A stretch of DNA of 64,000 bases from the NCBI RefSeq assembly GCF_900142475.1, contig NZ_FRAY01000004.1, positions 62,001 through 126,000 on the forward strand. The letters run 5' to 3'. This DNA is from Fibrobacter sp. UWH4 (GTDB lineage Bacteria; Fibrobacterota; Fibrobacteria; Fibrobacterales; Fibrobacteraceae). The notes beneath the pieces were generated by a model. The model did no database searches. It saw only the letters and a program-made list of their open reading frames with translations, and was not told the origin of the DNA. Shown in pieces: positions 7,536 through 14,901 of the stretch; positions within the stretch are counted from its first letter, which is position 1, and each line of letters opens with the position of its first letter. The translations under genes and the position numbers were made by a program.

Positions 7536-8606
7536 CTAATCTGCAATTTTACTCTTTTCGACATCCACTTCTTCGGATGCCGCAGGAACGCTGGAGGACA
7601 TCAGAGTGTAGGTCATTCCACGATCGCCATCGGGATTGATCGAGAATATGCCATCTACGATTTCAAGAGGCATTTTCATCCCTTCAAATTCAACTTCAAA
7701 GGAACCATTTTCGAAGCCCTCGCTTGCACCACTCCAAGTACCTGTCATTGCGATTTTCTTTTCGAATGTAGTACGGTCCGGTCTTTCCTTCAGTTGACAT
7801 TCGGTCGCTAGGAAGGTTCCGTCCTTAAACAGGTAAACCGCATCGACATAATACTTCGTCCTGTCATTTTCGACATCCGTACCTAAATCAGTGGCATACC
7901 AGGCTGCGACATCTTCTGCCTTGTACCCTGTCGGGAAGAAAGGCTCAACATCATCGATCGAATAGCTGACATTTTCAGAGGACGTAGAACCGGAACTCGA
8001 AGAATTCGGATCAGTCGTCTTGGTATCAATCGTCTTTTCGCTAGGTTCACTCGGTGTCGGTACCTTGGAGCTCATCAAAGTAAAGGTCAATTCGGTATCA
8101 CCCATAGGACTGAGCGTGAACTTTCCATTCTTGATTTCAATCGGAAGTTTCATGTCTTCCGTACGGCCATCTTCACTCTTGAACACGAACGAAATTTCGA
8201 ATGAGCCATTCTCGAAATCATTCTTGGCGCCAGTCCAGGTTCCCGTGGTCGCAATACCGGTGGAAAGTTTTGTTACATCCGACTTAATTTTCAGCTTGCT
8301 TTCGGTCGCAAGGAAGGATCCATCCTTAAACAGATAGACCGCATCAAGAAGCAACTTGGTCTGATCCTTTTCCAAGATGGTATCCACATTGCTTGTATAC
8401 CAAGCTACGACATCTTCCGCCTTATAGCCCGTCGGGAAGAAAGCGGCAAGGGATTCCGTAACTTCGGTATCGGAGCTTGCACTGCTCTTACCCGGATCAA
8501 CAGAACCGGAATCTGCCGGATTTGAAGGATTGCTCGATGAATCGTCACCACAGGCGACCAACATTCCCATAGCCAGGGCAAGACCGAAAACGAGTGTTTT
8601 TTTCAT
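7536..8606 (-). CDS. Lipoprotein with two tandem repeat domains
   Basis: Start at 8606 follows AAAGGAGCCTCCT. The 356-residue product begins with a lipoprotein signal (MKKTLVFGLALAMGMLVAC) and the G-D-D-S-S-S-N linker. Two homologous domains of about 115 residues follow, each opening F-F-P-T-G-Y-K-A-E-D-V and containing D-A-V-Y-L-F-K-D-G and F-L-A-T-E. Each also has a T-G-T-W-x-G-A motif and ends M-T/L-Y/T-F/L-M-S-S. They are separated by a Ser/Thr-rich linker. The repeat looks like a small beta-rich lipocalin-like fold, which is inference. No enzymatic motif. Likely surface or periplasmic. Confidence 0.78.
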   Translation of the reverse strand: MKKTLVFGLALAMGMLVACGDDSSSNPSNPADSGSVDPGKSSASSDTEVTESLAAFFPTGYKAEDVVAWYTSNVDTILEKDQTKLLLDAVYLFKDGSFLATESKLKIKSDVTKLSTGIATTGTWTGAKNDFENGSFEISFVFKSEDGRTEDMKLPIEIKNGKFTLSPMGDTELTFTLMSSKVPTPSEPSEKTIDTKTTDPNSSSSGSTSSENVSYSIDDVEPFFPTGYKAEDVAAWYATDLGTDVENDRTKYYVDAVYLFKDGTFLATECQLKERPDRTTFEKKIAMTGTWSGASEGFENGSFEVEFEGMKMPLEIVDGIFSINPDGDRGMTYTLMSSSVPAASEEVDVEKSKIAD

Positions 8607-8703
8607 AGGAGGCTCCTTTGTTACAATTTTCTTCCGAAAAATATACTTTTCTAAAGAAAAAAGCACACGGGCCTTTATTCCAACTTGGAATACGTGACTC
8701 TAA

Positions 8704-9726
8704 TCACGATTCGTAGAATTCTTTTTCGACCTGTTCGAGGCCTTCGGCCCACTCGGCCTGAATTTTCTGCTTGAGCTTCTTGGCGAGCGACGGGGCACGC
8801 CCCTGGGTAGAAACCGTCACCGCAATATTTTCGCCGAAATCCATACGGGCAGGCACGATAAAGTCACCGTCAAGGTAGTCACACGCGTTATTCACCAGAA
8901 TGCGACGGGCGTGGGCATCGTTAGACACCTGGGCATTGACCGTGGGCTGGTCGGTGCAGATAAACACCATAAAGACGCTGCGAAGGTCGAGCGGTTCGTA
9001 TGCACGTTTAATCAACGTTACGGACGTCAAAGAGTCTTTCTGAGCGGAGCCTGTCATTCTGGAATCAGGCGTAGTCAAAGAATCTAAAGACTTAAATTCA
9101 GGGTCGAACTGCGGGGCGACCACCGTAATACGGGCTCCCGTGGGCAAAAGCGTTTTCACCTTGCGGAGCGCGATACGGCCACCGCCGACCACAAGCACAT
9201 TCCTGCCTTCAAGATTCAGCTCGATGGAGAAGAAATTTGAGGCATGAGCTCGCAGCATTCTAGCATCATCCCAAGCGAAGCCTGTCATTCTGGAGCCGAA
9301 GTCGATAGAATCAGGCGTAGCCGAAGAATCTAAAGAACATCTAGATTCTTCACTACGTTCAGTACGACACATTCCAACCTGTGCATTTCGGACGCCGTCC
9401 ACCACCATGCTTGCAAATTCTTTCCAGTCGCCAAGACAGGGCAACAGGGTTATCGGAATTTCCGGGAATTCCGCCTGCAAGCGGGCCACTACCTTGGGCA
9501 CGTCATTCTTGGTATGCTGACCGTTCAAAAGCAGGTAAGGCAACAGCGTCACGGACTCCACGTCTTCGCGCAGGAGTGCACGAAGGTCGTTTTCGAGGTC
9601 CAGAAGGCTCGTACTGGCCACGCGGGTACCCGGCATATCGTGATGCAGCCGGTCAAGAATCTCTTCAAACCCCTTATATGCCCCCGGCAAAATGCAGTGG
9701 TGCGCAATGATCAAAATCGCTTTCAT
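8704..9726 (-). CDS. Sirohydrochlorin chelatase / precorrin-2 dehydrogenase fusion
   Basis: A two-domain sirohaem enzyme of about 340 residues. Residues 1-135 form a CbiX/SirB-like chelatase (ILIIAHHCILPG, VTLLPYLLLNGQHTKNDV, PCLGDW). From about 180 a CysG-N/Met8-like NAD domain follows (NLEGRNVLVVGGGRIALRK, then T-D-Q-P-T-V-N and C-D-Y-L-D-G-D-F-I-V-P-A). Together these oxidise precorrin-2 and insert iron to make sirohaem. Two odd segments interrupt it: about 45 residues between the domains and about 15 inside the NAD domain. Both are translations of dispersed repeats. ATG 9726 is preferred, preceded by CTATTTTTGG and possibly leaderless. Confidence 0.85.
   Translation of the reverse strand: MKAILIIAHHCILPGAYKGFEEILDRLHHDMPGTRVASTSLLDLENDLRALLREDVESVTLLPYLLLNGQHTKNDVPKVVARLQAEFPEIPITLLPCLGDWKEFASMVVDGVRNAQVGMCRTERSEESRCSLDSSATPDSIDFGSRMTGFAWDDARMLRAHASNFFSIELNLEGRNVLVVGGGRIALRKVKTLLPTGARITVVAPQFDPEFKSLDSLTTPDSRMTGSAQKDSLTSVTLIKRAYEPLDLRSVFMVFICTDQPTVNAQVSNDAHARRILVNNACDYLDGDFIVPARMDFGENIAVTVSTQGRAPSLAKKLKQKIQAEWAEGLEQVEKEFYES
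9036..9091. repeat. Dispersed repeat inside the sirohaem gene, copy 1
   Basis: The segment with CCTGTCATTCTGGAATCAGG and AGAATCTAAAGA is shared with 9275-9370 in the same gene and is read in frame as D-S-R-M-T-G-S-A-Q-K-D-S. It resembles the intergenic CTGTCATCCTGGAGCC copy at 19187-19248. Confidence 0.6.
9275..9370. repeat. Dispersed repeat inside the sirohaem gene, copy 2
   Basis: The longer copy carries the same CCTGTCATTCTGGA and AGAATCTAAAGA blocks and a hairpin (AGAATCTA 9325-9332 with TAGATTCT 9342-9349). It encodes the linker C-R-T-E-R-S-E-E-S...R-M-T-G-F-A between the two enzyme domains, a place where extra residues are tolerated. Confidence 0.65.
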
Positions 9727-9731
9727 CGCCC

Positions 9732-9741
9732 CCAAAAATAG
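9732..9741 (-). promoter_or_regulatory. TAnnTTTG-type box before the sirohaem gene
   Basis: Minus strand CTATTTTTGG ends 5 nt before ATG 9726 (spacer GGGCG). It is identical to the boxes before hemL and mfd and likely marks a leaderless or near-leaderless start. Confidence 0.42.
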
Positions 9742-9900
9742 AATTTATTGCCCCGGAAGCCCTCGACACCCTTCAAAAAACGCATTTTAGACAACTTTTT
9801 CTAAAAAAAATGAATTTTTTTCAAAAAAAATCTCCTTTTTTAGAAAAAATTTTATATCATAGCGATAAAGATTACGAAACGCCTTTACCAAGGAGAAAAT

Positions 9901-10107
9901 ATGGCAGGAAAAAAGAGCAAGAACAACCTTGACGACGATCCGATTATTCCGAACGAAGACCTCGAATTGGAAGAATCCTCCATCTTCGAAGAAGAGGAAG
10001 ACGATTCCGAAGACAAGGGTATCGACGAAATTCTCGGCGGCGCTACGCTGGGCCGTGCTGCGGGCGACCTCGACGGCTGGGGCAGCTCTGAATATGAAGA
10101 CAACTAA
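9901..10107 (+). CDS. Small highly acidic protein
   Basis: A 68-residue protein with ribosome binding site CAAGGAGAAAAT. After a short basic start (MAGKKSKN) it is dominated by Asp and Glu (DLELEESSIFEEEEDDSEDKG) and ends with a Gly-rich tail (ILGGATLGRAAGDLDGWGSS). It is probably unstructured or a small protein-binding partner. It directly abuts pgpA, whose GTG start follows its stop without a gap. That suggests co-translation, but not a shared function. Confidence 0.65.
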   Translation: MAGKKSKNNLDDDPIIPNEDLELEESSIFEEEEDDSEDKGIDEILGGATLGRAAGDLDGWGSSEYEDN

Positions 10108-10638
10108 GTGAACCGCGAGGAACTTAAAGAGAAGTACGGCAAAAAGCGCGTGCCCCACCAGTGGCGGGGCACCGATTTGTTGTCTACTCTCGTCACAACG
10201 TTCTTCGGTTCGGGCATGTCGCCCAAAGCTCCAGGCACCATGGGAAGCCTCGCGGCAACCGTTGTTGCCTACCCAATGGCACTACTCGCAGTCCATTCCG
10301 GATTTTGGCCACTGTTTTTTATAGCCGCCATCGTCATTTTCTTCGCCGCGATTCCGTTCGTGAAAAAGGCGATGAAAGATACAGGTACCGAAGACCCCGG
10401 CTGGATCGTAATAGACGAAGTCTGCGGAATCTTCATGACATTCGCCTTCGTCGAACCCGGCAGGATTATCAGCGCGCCGTGGATTTTAATCATCGGCTTT
10501 GCGCTATTCCGCTTTTTCGACATTCTCAAACCGCTCGGAATCCACCGGTTCGAAAAATTTCCCGGTGCGTGGGGCGTGATGGCCGACGACCTTCTGGGCG
10601 GCTTTTATGCAGGAGTTCTGCTAGGACTCCCGCTTTAG
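10108..10638 (+). CDS. pgpA: Phosphatidylglycerophosphatase A
   Basis: A 176-residue membrane phosphatase that dephosphorylates phosphatidylglycerol phosphate to phosphatidylglycerol. The PgpA pattern is clear: the G-S-G-M-S-P-K-A-P-G-T-M-G-S-L loop near residue 35, several hydrophobic helices, and D-P-G-W-I-V-I-D-E-V-C-G in the middle, where the acidic pair belongs to the active site. The C-terminal G-A-W-G-V-M-A-D-D-L-L-G-G is also typical. The start is GTG 10108, immediately after the upstream TAA, with no separate ribosome binding site, so translation is probably coupled. Confidence 0.92.
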   Translation: MNREELKEKYGKKRVPHQWRGTDLLSTLVTTFFGSGMSPKAPGTMGSLAATVVAYPMALLAVHSGFWPLFFIAAIVIFFAAIPFVKKAMKDTGTEDPGWIVIDEVCGIFMTFAFVEPGRIISAPWILIIGFALFRFFDILKPLGIHRFEKFPGAWGVMADDLLGGFYAGVLLGLPL

Positions 10639-10643
10639 ATCAT

Positions 10644-11096
10644 TTAGACAATTTCATCTAGCGTCACGACCGGGACATCCGTCAGGTCGTGGAACTTACC
10701 CTGATCGGTCAAGAAGCAGTCTGCACCGCAGACGAACGCCGTCGCAAGGCGAAGGGACTCTTCCGTTGAAAGGGCATTGCCGTTCTTTGCGGACTGGTTC
10801 AGGATTTCGGCAGCCTTGACCGCAATTTCGCTATTGATATCGCAGGGCTTGACGTTCCGTGAATATTCAAAAAATTCCCGGTACTGCCTCGCAAGGACAC
10901 CCTCGCCCGCAGCATACGCCTTACGCGAAAGTTCAAACAAAGTAATTTGCGAAACGAGAATCGTCGCATTCTTTTCGTAGGCGCTATCCAGCACCGCCGA
11001 AATCACGGGATAGTAATCCGGATGCATCTGCAGCAGACGCACCAGGACCCCTGAGTCCAGGAACATCATCCGGGACTGTTCAAGCACCTTATTCAT
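10644..11096 (-). CDS. PIN-domain protein
   Basis: A 150-residue PIN-fold protein, the fold of VapC-like endoribonucleases. The acidic residues expected at the metal site are present: Asp in F-L-D-S-G near residue 14, Glu in L-F-E-L-S-R near 55, Glu in S-T-E-E-S-L-R-L-A-T-A, and Asp in C-F-L-T-D-Q near 130. No antitoxin-like small gene lies beside it. Its start instead overlaps the end of the secreted-protein gene by 8 bp. It may be a solitary PIN protein or a toxin without a canonical partner. Confidence 0.72.
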   Translation of the reverse strand: MNKVLEQSRMMFLDSGVLVRLLQMHPDYYPVISAVLDSAYEKNATILVSQITLFELSRKAYAAGEGVLARQYREFFEYSRNVKPCDINSEIAVKAAEILNQSAKNGNALSTEESLRLATAFVCGADCFLTDQGKFHDLTDVPVVTLDEIV

Positions 11097-12171
11097 AGAT
11101 TTCCATATAGGCGGTATCTTCGCGCATGCCGGCTCGCACCATCTTGAAACGCTGCGCCTGCGGATAGAAATACCAGATCATCCACTCGCCCGCCATATCG
11201 GTACGCTTGGTCTTGATGGCCAAGGGCTTTTCGCCATTATAGAAGTCGCGCTTGTGCGGAATCACGTGTTCGAACGGCCTGTAAATATGGGAATCTTCAC
11301 CCGCGGCGCGTTCGATGAATCCGTTGCCGTCCTTACTCCAGGTGATAGTCACGGTGCCGTTGTCATCCTTCACCTTTTCGCAGCTGTCGAAGCCGCTGCC
11401 GCACCACAGGTACTTCTTGTACTTGAAGCTCTGTTCGGGCATATTGAAGGTCTCGACGACACGGCGGTTCCCTTTATAGGTGTTATATTCGCCTTCGAGC
11501 TTGTAGTTGCCGACGTTGTATTCGGAGCAGCCCCTCTGCGCCACGCGCACCTTGCGGTCGGCGATGGCGATATCGACGGTACAACCGTCTTCGGTATAAG
11601 TCAGGCGGGCATGGCCGTTAGATTCACGCAGTTCCACGTTGCTCGCTTCGAGCTCGGCACGGCCGCCAAACGGACCATTCTGGATGGTGAACGAGAAATA
11701 GCGCGGGTTGGTCGGAGACTTTTTCAGGATAACGCTTCCGGTTGAGGAGGCGTACTCGCCACTCAAGTCCAAGGAGGCCTGCTTGAAACGGGCCAGATCG
11801 GCACGCTTGACCCAGACTTCGCCCAACTTGCACTGGATCGGCACGAAACGCGGCGGTTCCGAAGGCTGAACCTTTTCCCAGGTCACCACACGCTTGCGCT
11901 GCATCTTGGTCTTTGGATTACCTTTCTTGTCCTTCTTGACACGGCCCTTCTTGTCCTTGACAACGACCTTTTCCTTGACGACGGTCACCTTCTTGACGGA
12001 ATCCATCGGAATCGGGAGTTCCTTGATATAGTCGGTAAACAGAAGCGAGCCTACGGGGGTGTTTTCGTCAATCTGCCCCCTGTTTTTCTTATAAACGCTC
12101 AGCGATTCCTGGGCGAAAGAGAACGATGCGAAAAGAGCCAAACAAATAACGGAAATAAGAATCTTTTTCAA
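11089..12171 (-). CDS. Secreted hypothetical protein
   Basis: A 360-residue protein with a clear Sec signal peptide (MKKILISVICLALFASFSFA, cleavage before QES). The mature start is followed by a Lys-rich, Val-rich stretch (VTVVKEKVVVKDKKGRVKKDKKGN) that looks like a linker. A beta-rich domain follows with F-G-G-R-A-E-L-E-A-S-N and several short repeats of polar strands. Cysteines occur in scattered pairs. No enzyme motif is recognised. The protein is probably periplasmic or surface associated. Its stop overlaps the start of the PIN gene, so the two are likely one transcript. Confidence 0.6.
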   Translation of the reverse strand: MKKILISVICLALFASFSFAQESLSVYKKNRGQIDENTPVGSLLFTDYIKELPIPMDSVKKVTVVKEKVVVKDKKGRVKKDKKGNPKTKMQRKRVVTWEKVQPSEPPRFVPIQCKLGEVWVKRADLARFKQASLDLSGEYASSTGSVILKKSPTNPRYFSFTIQNGPFGGRAELEASNVELRESNGHARLTYTEDGCTVDIAIADRKVRVAQRGCSEYNVGNYKLEGEYNTYKGNRRVVETFNMPEQSFKYKKYLWCGSGFDSCEKVKDDNGTVTITWSKDGNGFIERAAGEDSHIYRPFEHVIPHKRDFYNGEKPLAIKTKRTDMAGEWMIWYFYPQAQRFKMVRAGMREDTAYMEIYE

Positions 12172-12289
12172 AATAAACCTCTTGTGGCAGTAAAATTAAC
12201 TTTTTAATCTAAAATTATCACAAGAAACAACAAGTGAAAGATAATTTTACTAAAATTATTCCCGTGGAATACATAAAGGAGTTCCTTAT

Positions 12290-13729
12290 ATGAAGAAAAT
12301 GTTTATCGCCTCCTGCATCATGGCCGCAGCAGTCTTTGCCGCCCCTGAAGCAGCCGCCCCCGCAGCAGCTCCGGCAAAAGAAGCCCCGGCTGCAGAAGCT
12401 CCCGCCGCAGCCCCGGCCGCAGCACCCGCTGCTGAAGCCGCTGCAGCCCCAGCAGAAGCACCCGCTCCGGCAGCAGAAGCAGCTGCTCCCGCTGAAGCCC
12501 CGGCCAAAGAAGAAGCCAAGGCAGAACCCGTAGCTGAACAGCCGGCCGAACAGGCCGCAGCACCGGCAGCCGAAGCCGCCCCCGCAGAAGTTGCCAAGGA
12601 AGAACCCAAGGCAGAAGCCAAGACCGAAGCAAAGGTCGAAGAAAAGGCTGAAGAAAAGGCCCCTGCTGAAGTGGCCGCCGCTGAACCCGAAAAGAAGCCC
12701 GCCAAGAAGAAAAAGCGCAAAAAGAAAAAAATGATCCAGAACGCCGTGATGACGGTGAACCAGATCAACTTCGACATCAACGCCGACTTTGAATTGGAAG
12801 CCGGCAAGGTTCTCTGGACCAGCGAAGACGATGAAATGAGCGACAACCTCGAAACCTGGAACGGTGAAGCCAACTTTGCCGTGCTCGCCGAAGCCGAAGA
12901 CTTCAAGGGCAAGATTGCAGTCGCCTTCTACCCCGGCGACCTGAGACCCGCCGACGGCAACACCGACAAGGACGTGAAGAAGGAACAGCTCCGCGAAGGC
13001 ACCCGCCAGTACAGCGATGACTATTTCTCGCTGGACGAAGCATGGGCCATGCAGGAAACCGACCTGTTCACTTTCAAGGTCGGTCGTTGGGACAACACCG
13101 ACAAGAGCGGTGACTACTTCGGTGGCTACATTGACGGTTACCTGAACGGATTCCTTTCCACTCAGGCTCCTGAAAACCAGTTGCAATTCGGTTTCATTCC
13201 GACCGACAACATGTCCGCCTACATTTCCTTGATCAGCAAGTCTGAAAACCTGAACAAGGGTGACATCCGCGCCGCATTCAACTTCCATGACCTCGCCGGT
13301 ATCTCCGCACTGAAGGTCCAGCTCGCCTACCGTAGCAACCTGTTCGACGCCGTTTACGACAGCAAGGCCGACATCAAGCACAACGCTTCCTTGAAGGCAA
13401 ACCTCCCGCTCGGCACGAACGCAGTGAACCTCTTCGCCGAAGCCGCCCTGATGGACATGGCCGACGACCTGGTGATTCCGTTGACCGGTGGTCTCGCCTT
13501 CTACACTCCGGTGGTTGACCGCATCATCATCGAAGCTGAATATGTCGGCGACCGTCACGAACACAAGGACTTCGTGAACTTCGAAGCCAAGCATGTGAAG
13601 GACGTCCTGGGAGCTATCTACCTCGAAAAGGCTTTCACCGACCGCTTCAGCCTGTCTGCCGGTTTCCACAGCTACGGCAGCACCAAGGACTACATGATCT
13701 CGGGTAACCTGGTCGGCCGCATTAACTAA
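12290..13729 (+). CDS. Porin-like outer membrane protein with Ala/Pro/Glu linker
   Basis: A 479-residue protein. A signal peptide (MKKMFIASCIMAAAVFA) is followed by about 125 residues made almost only of Ala, Pro, Glu and Lys and ending in a Lys block (KKPAKKKKRKKKK). About 330 residues of alternating polar and hydrophobic strands follow, with many aromatic residues, ending in F-S-L-S-A-G-F-H...G-R-I-N as porins do. The C-terminal part is most likely a beta barrel. The linker could span the periplasm or bind peptidoglycan, which is inference. It stands alone, with ribosome binding site AAAGGAG and a strong terminator. Confidence 0.72.
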   Translation: MKKMFIASCIMAAAVFAAPEAAAPAAAPAKEAPAAEAPAAAPAAAPAAEAAAAPAEAPAPAAEAAAPAEAPAKEEAKAEPVAEQPAEQAAAPAAEAAPAEVAKEEPKAEAKTEAKVEEKAEEKAPAEVAAAEPEKKPAKKKKRKKKKMIQNAVMTVNQINFDINADFELEAGKVLWTSEDDEMSDNLETWNGEANFAVLAEAEDFKGKIAVAFYPGDLRPADGNTDKDVKKEQLREGTRQYSDDYFSLDEAWAMQETDLFTFKVGRWDNTDKSGDYFGGYIDGYLNGFLSTQAPENQLQFGFIPTDNMSAYISLISKSENLNKGDIRAAFNFHDLAGISALKVQLAYRSNLFDAVYDSKADIKHNASLKANLPLGTNAVNLFAEAALMDMADDLVIPLTGGLAFYTPVVDRIIIEAEYVGDRHEHKDFVNFEAKHVKDVLGAIYLEKAFTDRFSLSAGFHSYGSTKDYMISGNLVGRIN

Positions 13730-13764
13730 AAAGACCGAGCTGGCTATACTCTATAAAACAAAAA

Positions 13765-13790
13765 GACTCGCGGAAAGCGAGTCTTTTTTT
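13765..13790 (+). terminator. Terminator after the porin-like gene
   Basis: GACTCGC-GGAAA-GCGAGTC, a perfect 7-bp stem followed by seven T residues. An A tract precedes it, so it may also serve the convergent gene at 13824. Confidence 0.88.
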
Positions 13791-13823
13791 GCAAATTCCG
13801 AACTCTGAATTCCAAATTCTGAA

Positions 13824-14021
13824 CTAGATTCCTTTACGTTCCAGGTCGAGCAGAAGTGACTGCAGGGAGTCTTCGACGCTGGTGCGGAAATCGGCCGAAC
13901 CGAGGCTGCAGGACGCAACGACATCGGCCCCCTTGGTAATGCGGATAACGGCAAAACCACCTTCGGTCGTAAAAGAAACACCAAGACCCTTATTCAAGGC
14001 TTTTTCCAAAAGATCGCGCAT
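13824..14021 (-). CDS. Small hypothetical protein (65 aa)
   Basis: Start at 14021 follows AAAAAAGGAGTTTTT. A further upstream in-frame ATG would remove that site from use. The product MRDLLEKALNKGLGVSFTTEGGFAVIRITKGADVV... has an N-terminal helix and then short strands, with C-S-L-G-S-A-D-F-R-T-S-V-E-D-S-L near the end. It is compact and probably cytoplasmic. No family is recognised. Confidence 0.6.
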   Translation of the reverse strand: MRDLLEKALNKGLGVSFTTEGGFAVIRITKGADVVASCSLGSADFRTSVEDSLQSLLLDLERKGI

Positions 14022-14144
14022 AAAAACTCCTTTTTTAACGCAAAAATACACTATGTCCTTAAATTAGGCTTTTTTTATCAAAAAAACAAGAAGTTTTTTG
14101 CATTTATCTATATAAAAGCACTTTTTCCAGTATATATTAAGGGT

Positions 14145-14900
14145 ATGAACGACTTTCACCTTCATTTGGCTAGAATTTCGAACCCGGAACAACTCGCAAG
14201 GACTCTCCTGAAGCGAGGTCTTCACTTCAATGCGGTCGCCTGCGAGCCACGGGAATGGGAAATTCTACAGAAGATGGACGAAAGGCTTTTCGAAGGTTCC
14301 ACCCGCAGCTACGGGATTCACCCGATGGTTGTCGGCAACGTTACCGAAGCGGACTGGGAGCGTCTGGAATCGCTCCTAGGAAACTACCCTGAAGCGGGGG
14401 TCGGCGAATGCGGACTCGACAAGCGCTACGAAGGGTATGCCGATGACAACGGAAAACCGGGGCTTCAGGAATTGGCTTTCCGGCGCCAGGTGGAACTTGC
14501 ACGCGATTACAACCGCGACTTGCAAATTCACTGTGTCGGCGACTACGGGCGCATCATCAAGATTCTGAACGAATGCGGCTACCCCGGTAAAAAGTCGAAC
14601 ATCAAGACGCGGAAACGCGCCCCGAAGATTCATGCGATTTTCCACCGGTTCGGCGGAGACATTTCAGTTGTCCGCTCCGCACAGGGGCTGAATCCGATTT
14701 TCTCGCTGCACCAGGATTCCTTCCACAAGAAAGCGACTCTCGATGCCATTCCGCAGATTCCGGAAGAACAGATTCGTTTCGAGACGGACGCCGACGAAAC
14801 CTTTATCGCGACCAACCTGCTCAAGAACGAATCCGTCGAAAAAATCGCAGACGTTCTGATGGAGCATCTCGAAGAAACGAGCCGTTTACTCAAGAAATAA
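14145..14900 (+). CDS. TatD-family metal-dependent hydrolase
   Basis: A 251-residue TIM-barrel hydrolase of the TatD DNase family. Metal ligands expected for the family are visible: H-L-H in F-H-L-H-L at residues 4-6, Glu in G-V-G-E-C-G-L-D near 89, His in L-Q-I-H-C-V near 128, a further His in I-F-H-R-F-G, and Asp in F-E-T-D-A-D near 207. Compared with classical TatD (about 260 residues) the N-terminal D-x-H-x-H reads D-F-H-L-H. The substrate is unknown and may be DNA ends or small metabolites. It converges on mfd with one base between stop codons. Confidence 0.8.
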   Translation: MNDFHLHLARISNPEQLARTLLKRGLHFNAVACEPREWEILQKMDERLFEGSTRSYGIHPMVVGNVTEADWERLESLLGNYPEAGVGECGLDKRYEGYADDNGKPGLQELAFRRQVELARDYNRDLQIHCVGDYGRIIKILNECGYPGKKSNIKTRKRAPKIHAIFHRFGGDISVVRSAQGLNPIFSLHQDSFHKKATLDAIPQIPEEQIRFETDADETFIATNLLKNESVEKIADVLMEHLEETSRLLKK

Positions 14901-14901
14901 A

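Noticed and set aside
10644-11096. PIN protein as VapC of a VapBC pair
   Set aside because: No small antitoxin gene lies next to it. The overlapping neighbour is a secreted protein.
12218-13669. Gly/Phe/Cys-rich minus-strand frame opposite the porin-like gene
   Set aside because: Its composition is the mirror of the Ala/Pro/Glu repeat codons, and no start signals support it.
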